DNA of 38,536 nt from an uncultured Bacteroidia bacterium. Its GTDB lineage: Bacteria; Bacteroidota; Bacteroidia; Bacteroidales; UBA932. The notes below the pieces were generated by a model, which worked only from the letters and a program-made list of their open reading frames with translations, ran no database searches and was not told the origin of the DNA. Below, in pieces: positions 33,143-38,536 of the stretch (within the stretch, counting starts at the first letter, position 1; every line of letters begins with the position of its first letter). The position numbers and the translations under genes are program-made. The stretch spans positions 1 to 38,536 of the forward strand of contig CACYGW010000018.1 of assembly GCA_902774045.1 (NCBI GenBank), given 5' to 3'.

Positions 33143-33991
33143 TTAAACTATATCCTGGAAGCGCTCGGGGATGCGCACGATAATCTTTGCCTCGAACATC
33201 GCCGGCTTGTTAAGAGCGTACGGCGGGCGGCAGAGAGTCTGGATGCGGCGGGCGATTTTCGTCCACTTTTCAAAATTACGGGCCTTTTTGTCAGTGACAA
33301 GCCTTATTGTCCTGGAGCGCTTTTCCATATGCTTGCCCCAGCCCTGGGCCAGGCGGTCCTTGTCCTGGAAGCGGTCTCTGAGCCTCTTCATATCAAAGTA
33401 GCCAAAGTGGAAAAGATACAAATCCTTGGCAATATGGAAGTTATGGCCTTTAATCCTATGGAAGCCACTCCCCCACCTGAGCGGTTTTGCCAGAATGGAA
33501 GGCTTGGTGTACCGCGTACCCAACTGCCCGTAATGGCGCTGCTGCAGGAAGGGTCTGTCCTCTGTAATATCCGCTTCCTCCCCCAGCTTCTGTCCAAAGT
33601 CAACCCCAAGACCGGAAGCAGAAGAAGTTATATTCAGGGAACTGAGATACTCCGGCAGTGACATCCCCAGTTTGGGATCTACCACTATGAACTCGTCTGC
33701 ATCCACGCCAATGACAAGATCGTAACCGCTGCCAAGCAGCCAGGCGGCCTTGCCGGACAAAAAGCTAAGACGGCCTTTTTCTGCCTCAACCACCTGGGAA
33801 CCAATCTTTTCTACGAGCTCTGCGTTAGTCCCCTTGCAAAAATCTGCAATAACCTGGTCTTTGCCGTCAAAATAAATATAGAGATTCTCCTTTCCAAGGC
33901 GGGAGCCATAGTACTCCACCCACTTCTTAAGGTAAAAATCGTCGTTGCGTACCATTGTAACGGCCGCTATTTTCTTAATATCCGGTTTCAT
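33143..33991 (-). CDS. Glycosyltransferase, family 2-like (GT-A fold)
   Basis: The 282-residue protein has KKIAAVTMVRNDDFYLKKWVEYY at the start, typical of glycosyltransferase family 2 type 4 domains, LYIYFDGKD, and the nucleotide-sugar motif LVIGVDADEFIVV (DxD-like). Later it has GSGFHRIKGHNFH and YLFHFGYFDMKRLRDRF. It should add a sugar to a surface glycan in the cytoplasm. Its start overlaps the uvrA stop as ATGA, and the Stealth gene follows 13 nt later, so all three may be on one transcript. The donor and acceptor are unknown. Confidence 0.8.
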   Translation of the reverse strand: MKPDIKKIAAVTMVRNDDFYLKKWVEYYGSRLGKENLYIYFDGKDQVIADFCKGTNAELVEKIGSQVVEAEKGRLSFLSGKAAWLLGSGYDLVIGVDADEFIVVDPKLGMSLPEYLSSLNITSSASGLGVDFGQKLGEEADITEDRPFLQQRHYGQLGTRYTKPSILAKPLRWGSGFHRIKGHNFHIAKDLYLFHFGYFDMKRLRDRFQDKDRLAQGWGKHMEKRSRTIRLVTDKKARNFEKWTKIARRIQTLCRPPYALNKPAMFEAKIIVRIPERFQDIV

Positions 33992-36840
33992 ACGGTCTTA
34001 TGGTTAACTAATAATCTCATATAATCTGCCGTGTGGCCTTTGCCCTCACGGAGAAGCTGCTCCGGAGTGCCCTGGAACACAATCCGGCCACCATTTTCCC
34101 CGGCCTCGGGGCCAAGGTCTATAATCCAGTCGCTGCGCATAATCACTTCCGGATTATGCTCTACCACAACTATGCTGTGGCCCTTGCGAAGCATCGCATC
34201 AAAGGCCTTGAGCAGTTTTTCTATATCAAAGAAATGAAGGCCGGTAGTAGGCTCGTCAAAAAGGAAGAGTATTTTCTTGCGGGCGTCGGACTCGTCCATA
34301 CCAAGAAACGATGCCAGCTTTATTCTCTGGCTCTCGCCCCCGGAAAGAGTGCTGCTGCTCTGCCCAAGTTTTATATAGGACAGGCCCACATCGGCAAGGG
34401 GCTTGAGTTTGGCGGCAATAATGCGGGCCTCGTGCTCCTCCTGCTCCTTAAAGAACTCTATCGCCTCCCCAACGCTCATATTAAGGACATCATCGATATT
34501 CTTACCCTTATATCTGACCTCCAGAATATCAGGCTTGAACCGCCTTCCGCCGCAGGCGTCACATACCATGGTAACATCGGCCATAAACTGCATCGGGATG
34601 CGGATTATACCCTCGCCCTGGCACTCGGGGCAGCGCCCGCCGTCCTGATTAAAGGAGAAGAAGGAAGGGGTGTATCCGTTAATTTTGGCATACTGCTGGG
34701 CAGAGAAGAGCTTGCGAATATCGTCGTACACCTTAAGATAGGTTACGGCATTGGACCTGGAACTCTTGCCGATAGGATCCTGGTCTACGTACTCTACCCT
34801 GGCAATGCGGTCTATATTCCCGGAGAGTTTGCGGAAGGTGCCGGGCAGCGGGCCCGTCTCGCTGATGCGACGCTGCAGGGCGGGATAAAGGATGTCCCCA
34901 ACCAGGGAGGACTTGCCGCTGCCGCTCACGCCAGTCACCACAGTAAGGGCCCCGAGCGGGAACTTTACGTCTATATCCTTAAGATTATGCTCCATCGCCC
35001 CCTCTACATTTATAGAGTAGGTCCAGGGGCGGCTCTGACGCTCCGGAATCTTCTTTACGCCCTCCAGATACTTAACCGTGAGGGACTTTTCCGCCCGAGC
35101 GGCTGTCATCTTGCCTGCGAGGCTGCCCTTGAATACAATCTCTCCACCTCCGGTTCCGGCAAGAGGCCCCATATCTATAAGCAAATCTGCCGCGCGCATT
35201 ATCTCCTCGTCGTGCTCTACCACGATAACGGTATTTCCAATGTCCCTAAGGTGCCTCAGCACGGAAATAAGCCTTTCTGTATCCCGGGGGTGAAGGCCTA
35301 TCGAAGGCTCATCCAGGATGTACATAGAGCCCACCAGCGAACTCCCCAACGCGGTAACAAGATTAACCCTCTGGGTTTCGCCTCCCGACAAAGAATTGGA
35401 GGCCCTGTCCAGGGTAAGGTAGTCAAGGCCCACATCGGCAATATATTGCAACCTTGTGGTAACCTCCTCCACAGCCTTCCCCACTATTGTTTTTTCCGTG
35501 GCCGATAGTTTCAGAGTCCCTAAGAACTCTATGAGCGAGGCCACGTCCATGGAAAGCAGCTCGCTTATTGTCCGGCCTCCCACCTTAACGTAGGAAGCAT
35601 CGGGGCGCAGCCTTGTGCCTCCGCAGGCGTTGCAGGTTGTTCTGCCGCTGAAGCGGCTCAGCATATACTTGTACTGAATCTTATACCTGTTAGATTCCAC
35701 CCAGTCAAAGAACTCCCTTATGCCCACTATGGAATTATCGTCCCCTTCTACGCTGTGCCCGTTCCAGATAACGTCTTTCTGTTTGGCGGTAAGCTGGCAG
35801 TAGGGTGTAAACACCGGGATATCGTAACGCGACGCCACTTTTACAAGATGATCCTTGAACCAGCCCATCTTCTCTCCCTTCCAGCAGGCGATGGCCCCGT
35901 CGTAAATGGTCTTGGTCTTGTCCGGCACCACCAGATCCTCGCTGACCCCGATTATTTTTCCAAGGCCTCCGCAGACAGGGCAGGCGCCCAGAGGACTGTT
36001 GAAGCTGAACATATACTCGTCCGCCACCTTGAATTTAAGGCCGTCAAGTTCAAAGGCGGTAGAAAATCTTTCCCTTGTGGAACCATCGGCAACGAACAAG
36101 ACTCCCCTGCCCATTGAAAAACAGGTATTTATAGACGAGTACAACCTGGTTTGAAGGTCATTGTCATCTATATTTTCCGGGCCGATGGTTACCCTGTCTA
36201 CAAGAAGCCAGGCCTCAGGGGGAAGGCCGATTGTTTCCGATGCCGCCAGGACCTCGTCTATCCTGACCGGGCCCCGGGAAGGGGCAGAGTCACCATCGGC
36301 CCAAAGACGGCTGTAACCCTGTTCCTTGAGGGAGAGCAAAAGTTCTATCCTGTCTTCCCTGTCTGCCCACCCCAGGTCTGCCAGTAGATATAGGGTCTGG
36401 CCGGGACGGGACCTGATGTAGGAGAGCACATCCGCCGCCGAGTGCGCCTTTACCTCGCGGCCGCTTACCGGAGAGATGGTCCTTCCTATCCTTGCAAATA
36501 TCAGCCTTAGGTAGTCGTAAATCTCTGTAGTCGTACCCACGGTAGAACGGGGGTTCTTTACATTTACCTTTTGCTCTATGGCAATTGCCGGAGGCACTCC
36601 CTCGATAAGTTCCACATCAGGCTTGTTCATCCTGCCAAGGAACTGGCGGGCATAGGAAGAAAGGCTTTCTGCAAAGCGGCGCTGCCCTTCTGCAAAAAGT
36701 GTATCGAAGGCCAGGGAGGATTTGCCGCTGCCGGATATACCCGTGATAACCACCAGTTTGCCTCTTGGAATCTCCAGAGAGATGTCCTTGAGGTTGTTCA
36801 CATTGGCTCCTTTAATCACTATATTCCCTTCTGCCGGCAT
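33988..36840 (-). CDS. uvrA: UvrA, excinuclease ABC subunit A
   Basis: UvrA is the ATP-dependent damage-sensing subunit of nucleotide excision repair. The 950-residue protein has two ABC ATPase units. Walker A 1 is [22 protein letters not shown]; the first signature/Walker B is [13 protein letters not shown] with [14 protein letters not shown]; Walker A 2 is [19 protein letters not shown]; the second signature/Walker B is [18 protein letters not shown] with [14 protein letters not shown]. Zinc-binding CxxC motifs include [25 protein letters not shown] and CDACGGRRF. The ATG at 36840 gives [18 protein letters not shown]. The stop overlaps the glycosyltransferase start. An imperfect direct repeat sits in the upstream region. 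Confidence 0.97.
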   Translation of the reverse strand: MPAEGNIVIKGANVNNLKDISLEIPRGKLVVITGISGSGKSSLAFDTLFAEGQRRFAESLSSYARQFLGRMNKPDVELIEGVPPAIAIEQKVNVKNPRSTVGTTTEIYDYLRLIFARIGRTISPVSGREVKAHSAADVLSYIRSRPGQTLYLLADLGWADREDRIELLLSLKEQGYSRLWADGDSAPSRGPVRIDEVLAASETIGLPPEAWLLVDRVTIGPENIDDNDLQTRLYSSINTCFSMGRGVLFVADGSTRERFSTAFELDGLKFKVADEYMFSFNSPLGACPVCGGLGKIIGVSEDLVVPDKTKTIYDGAIACWKGEKMGWFKDHLVKVASRYDIPVFTPYCQLTAKQKDVIWNGHSVEGDDNSIVGIREFFDWVESNRYKIQYKYMLSRFSGRTTCNACGGTRLRPDASYVKVGGRTISELLSMDVASLIEFLGTLKLSATEKTIVGKAVEEVTTRLQYIADVGLDYLTLDRASNSLSGGETQRVNLVTALGSSLVGSMYILDEPSIGLHPRDTERLISVLRHLRDIGNTVIVVEHDEEIMRAADLLIDMGPLAGTGGGEIVFKGSLAGKMTAARAEKSLTVKYLEGVKKIPERQSRPWTYSINVEGAMEHNLKDIDVKFPLGALTVVTGVSGSGKSSLVGDILYPALQRRISETGPLPGTFRKLSGNIDRIARVEYVDQDPIGKSSRSNAVTYLKVYDDIRKLFSAQQYAKINGYTPSFFSFNQDGGRCPECQGEGIIRIPMQFMADVTMVCDACGGRRFKPDILEVRYKGKNIDDVLNMSVGEAIEFFKEQEEHEARIIAAKLKPLADVGLSYIKLGQSSSTLSGGESQRIKLASFLGMDESDARKKILFLFDEPTTGLHFFDIEKLLKAFDAMLRKGHSIVVVEHNPEVIMRSDWIIDLGPEAGENGGRIVFQGTPEQLLREGKGHTADYMRLLVNHKTV

Positions 36841-36859
36841 ACTTACTTTTCTTCCTCTA

Positions 36860-36891
36860 ATCTTTACAGATGTTCATATCTTTACAAATGT
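36860..36891. repeat. 18-bp-spaced direct repeat in the uvrA upstream region
   Basis: ATCTTTACAGATGT (36860-36873) and ATCTTTACAAATGT (36878-36891) match in 13 of 14 bases with an 18-bp period. They lie between uvrA and the divergent DUF389 gene and overlap a candidate uvrA -7 element, a layout that fits a regulator site. Confidence 0.6.
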
Positions 36892-36892
36892 A
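36885..36892 (-). promoter_or_regulatory. Possible -7 element for uvrA
   Basis: TACATTTG (36892-36885, minus strand) matches TAnnTTTG about 45 nt before the uvrA ATG. No TTTG at 19 bp upstream is seen. It overlaps the right copy of the direct repeat. Confidence 0.35.
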
Positions 36893-36941
36893 CACAAAAT
36901 ATTCGATTTTTGCCCCCTTACGTAAAAATCAAGTTTTTATC

Positions 36942-36949
36942 TATCTTTG
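36942..36949 (+). promoter_or_regulatory. Possible -7 element for the DUF389 gene
   Basis: TATCTTTG (36942-36949) matches TAnnTTTG and would start transcription about 15 bases before ATG at 36971. No -33 TTTG is at the right distance. It makes a TTG start at 36947 unlikely. Confidence 0.38.
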
Positions 36950-36970
36950 TCATTGGAAAAACCTGCGACT

Positions 36971-38203
36971 ATGAATATTCCGTATTTACTAAAAACCAAA
37001 ATCAAGAAACTCACCAGTTCAAAAAGCGAAATAGACCTCCAGGAAGCATCGGACCGTATAAAAAGCGGCATCTGGTTCCGTGGAATGAACGTTTGGATTC
37101 TTGCCTGCGCCATAGTAATTGCATCGCTGGGGCTTAACGTAAACTCTACCGCCGTTATAATTGGAGCAATGTTAATATCCCCGGTAATGGGGCCGATCAT
37201 AGGAATGGGGCTTGCCTTCGGCACCAAAGACGCCACACTGCTTAACGCATCCATCAAAAACCTGTTGATTATGGTTTTTATCAGTCTGATGGTTTCGTTT
37301 GCCTACTTTGTCCTCACTCCCCTTAGCCTGGCCGATCCTACCGAGCTTCAGGCCCGTACCAGCCCTACGATATACGACGTGTTCATCGCCTTCTTCGGCG
37401 GTCTGGCCGGTATTCTGGAGAACAGCCGCAAGACAAGGGGCACGGTGCTCTCCGGCGTTGCCATAGCCACCGCCCTCATGCCGCCTCTGTGTACTGCAGG
37501 ATACGGTCTTGCCACTCTTAACTTCAGGTTCTTCCTTGGGGCGATGTACCTCTTCGTCATAAACACGATATTCATTACAACCGCCACATACATTGGGGTT
37601 AAGACCCTGCACTATCCTCCCGTAAAGAATGTGGACATGCGGATTACCAACAGGCACAAAAGGGCAATTACGGCCTTTTTCCTGATTCTGCTGCTTCCTA
37701 GCATAGTGAGTGCCTACTACCTTGTAAAGGAGAATAACTTTACATCGGCGGCCAGAAGATTTGTGTCAGAGAACCGCCTGATAGGAAAGACCTACGTCTA
37801 CAATTACAACCTTGTTTCCCACGGCAGAAAAGTGCTGCTTCAGCTGGCCGGGGAGCCACTGTCGCCGGAGAGCAGGCAGGCCCTGTTCCAGAATGCCCGC
37901 AAGGCCGGCATAGACAGTACGCAGATTATTCTTGTAGAGGATGTTATAGGAATGACCAACGACCAGATGAATTCTGTGCTGGAAATGGCCTATGAGCGTA
38001 CGGACGAGTCCTTCCTTGCCCGCGATGCTTATCTAGAGCAGCTTAGGAAGAAAATAGACCGGGTAGATTCTCTTATAACCGTTTTGCAAAGTCAGATTCC
38101 GGAGGCCAGGAGCCCTAAGGACTCCTCTTCAAAAGAGGAAAATCCCATGCCGGATATGGGTAACTCGTTTGCAGAGAGAATCATCGGGATTCTTCCTCAA
38201 TAA
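36971..38203 (+). CDS. DUF389 family membrane protein
   Basis: The 410-residue protein has an amphipathic N-terminus (about 1-40) then six or so membrane segments between about 45 and 230: NVWILACAIVIASLGLNVNS, AVIIGAMLISPVMGPIIGMG, LLIMVFISLMVSFAYFVL, and GVAIATALMPPLCTAGYGLAT. The motifs GAMLISPVMGPI and ATALMPPLCTAGYG are characteristic of DUF389 proteins. After the last segment (AITAFFLILLLPSIVSAYYLV, about 235-255) comes a soluble C-terminal region ending in a coiled coil (LEQLRKKIDRVDSLITVLQSQI). The function is unknown; family members are thought to be inner-membrane proteins of unknown substrate. It stands alone between uvrA and tRNA-Asp. Confidence 0.85.
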   Translation: MNIPYLLKTKIKKLTSSKSEIDLQEASDRIKSGIWFRGMNVWILACAIVIASLGLNVNSTAVIIGAMLISPVMGPIIGMGLAFGTKDATLLNASIKNLLIMVFISLMVSFAYFVLTPLSLADPTELQARTSPTIYDVFIAFFGGLAGILENSRKTRGTVLSGVAIATALMPPLCTAGYGLATLNFRFFLGAMYLFVINTIFITTATYIGVKTLHYPPVKNVDMRITNRHKRAITAFFLILLLPSIVSAYYLVKENNFTSAARRFVSENRLIGKTYVYNYNLVSHGRKVLLQLAGEPLSPESRQALFQNARKAGIDSTQIILVEDVIGMTNDQMNSVLEMAYERTDESFLARDAYLEQLRKKIDRVDSLITVLQSQIPEARSPKDSSSKEENPMPDMGNSFAERIIGILPQ

Positions 38204-38247
38204 TTAGGGGCTTGTTTTTGAATTTTTTAAAATAAAGAACAAAAAAA

Positions 38248-38278
38248 TTTGCAAAACCACAAATTTGTTGTACATTTG
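38248..38278 (+). promoter_or_regulatory. Bacteroidetes-type promoter for tRNA-Asp
   Basis: TTTG (38248-38251), exactly 19 bp, TACATTTG (38271-38278) match the TTTG-N19-TAnnTTTG consensus fully. Transcription should begin near 38285, about 23 bases before the tRNA. Confidence 0.78.
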
Positions 38279-38307
38279 CAATCCCAAAACGGGAAAACAT
38301 ACTACCA

Positions 38308-38381
38308 GGTGCGGTAGTTCAGCTGGTTAGAATGCCGGCCTGTCACGCCGGAGGTCGAGGGTTCGAGTCCCTTCCGCACCG
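38308..38381 (+). tRNA. tRNA-Asp, anticodon GTC
   Basis: The acceptor stem GGTGCGG/CCGCACC, D-arm GTTC/GAAT with AGCTGGTTA, anticodon stem CCGGC/GCCGG with loop CTGTCAC (anticodon GTC), and T-arm CGAGGG TTCGAGT CCCTT make a full cloverleaf. Discriminator G73 fits aspartate. CCA is not encoded. Confidence 0.95.
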
Positions 38382-38383
38382 CA

Positions 38384-38414
38384 AAAACCATTTACGAAAG
38401 TAAGTGGTTTTTTT
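38384..38414 (+). terminator. Rho-independent terminator after tRNA-Asp
   Basis: AAAACCATTTAC (38384-38395) pairs with GTAAGTGGTTTT (38400-38411), one T-G wobble, around a GAAA tetraloop, followed by T to 38414. It begins two bases after the tRNA end. Confidence 0.88.
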
Positions 38415-38425
38415 ATATAATGCAT

Positions 38426-38438
38426 TCGAACCCTCGAC
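38426..38438 (-). repeat. Inverted 13-bp copy of the tRNA-Asp T-arm
   Basis: TCGAACCCTCGAC (38426-38438) is the exact reverse complement of the tRNA T-arm bases 38354-38366. It lies 45 bases after the tRNA, beyond the terminator. It could be a remnant of a tRNA gene on the other strand or of a tRNA-targeted integration event. Confidence 0.6.
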
Positions 38439-38502
38439 GATATAATTGCCATTTTCGGTTGGTGAAACACTATATAATCGTTTGAATTATTTGCATTTAT
38501 GA

Positions 38503-38534
38503 CTACTTTATTGAAAACGGTTTCAATAAAGTAG
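38503..38534. repeat. Perfect 14-bp hairpin at the right window edge
   Basis: CTACTTTATTGAAA (38503-38516) and TTTCAATAAAGTAG (38521-38534) are perfect inverted repeats around an ACGG loop. No T-run follows on either strand, so a terminator is unlikely. The stretch 38415-38502 before it is AT-rich with no coding frame that I can support and has three TATAAT-like copies. Confidence 0.8.
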
Positions 38535-38536
38535 CG

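Noticed and set aside
34033..35508. 491-codon open frame on the plus strand opposite uvrA
   Set aside because: It lies wholly inside uvrA, whose ATPase and zinc motifs are intact, and has no family features of its own.

Overview
The window looks like a chromosome segment of a member of the order Bacteroidales. Four things suggest this. Several genes have promoters of the Bacteroidetes type (TTTG, 19 bp, TAnnTTTG). There are lipoproteins of fimbrillin-associated type (DUF4906-like, DUF6359-like). A complete six-gene Na+-translocating NADH:quinone reductase operon is present. The encoded housekeeping proteins (SecA with a long N-terminal region, UvrA, UvrD, PdxA, M16 protease) fit the same group. 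Genus cannot be fixed from sequence alone. Gene packing is dense: no gene-free stretch exceeds about 160 bases, and several convergent gene pairs share their stop codons.

Layout. (1) 1-1891: N-terminal part of secA, minus strand, cut by the window edge. (2) 1944-9687: a seven-gene capsule/exopolysaccharide export operon on the minus strand, transcribed from a consensus promoter at 9727-9757: wza-like lipoprotein, wzc-like tyrosine kinase with a (GY)14G tail, PHP-type tyrosine phosphatase, rmlD, rmlA, rmlC and a Wzx-like flippase. rmlB, a polymerase and glycosyltransferases are not in this operon. (3) 9811-11395: rnhA and pdxA, overlapping, plus strand. (4) 11396-13873: tRNA-Gly(CCC) followed on the minus strand by an S26-type peptidase with a Ser/His dyad, a PqqD-like protein and an ABC exporter. 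This looks like a peptide (RiPP-type) maturation/export cassette with no visible precursor. (5) 13944-20405: M16 metalloprotease, a DUF6359-type lipoprotein, and UvrD/PcrA helicase. (6) 20556-26473: nqrABCDEF with a strong terminator. NqrC carries an extra C-terminal tail with 13 cysteines in 36 residues. (7) 26619-28623: two fimbrillin-family-like lipoproteins. (8) 28620-33991: a phospho-decoration gene set (sugar/choline-type nucleotidyltransferase, HisC-like PLP enzyme, two divergent LicD proteins, a Stealth-family phosphotransferase, a glycosyltransferase), partly coupled to uvrA. (9) 33988-38203: uvrA and a DUF389 membrane protein. (10) 38248-38536: tRNA-Asp with promoter and terminator, then a short AT-rich stretch holding an inverted copy of the tRNA T-arm and a perfect 14-bp hairpin at the window edge.

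How the genes work together. Regions 2 and 8 make and modify cell-surface polysaccharide: dTDP-rhamnose supply, flipping, export, length control, and phosphate-linked decoration. Region 6 is the sodium-pumping entry point of the respiratory chain. Regions 4 and 10 are tRNA-associated. The observations I rate highest are the metallothionein-like tail of NqrC, the Ser/His peptidase-PqqD-ABC cassette, the Tyr-Gly repeat tail and missing first membrane segment of the Wzc-like kinase, and the phospho-decoration set woven around uvrA.
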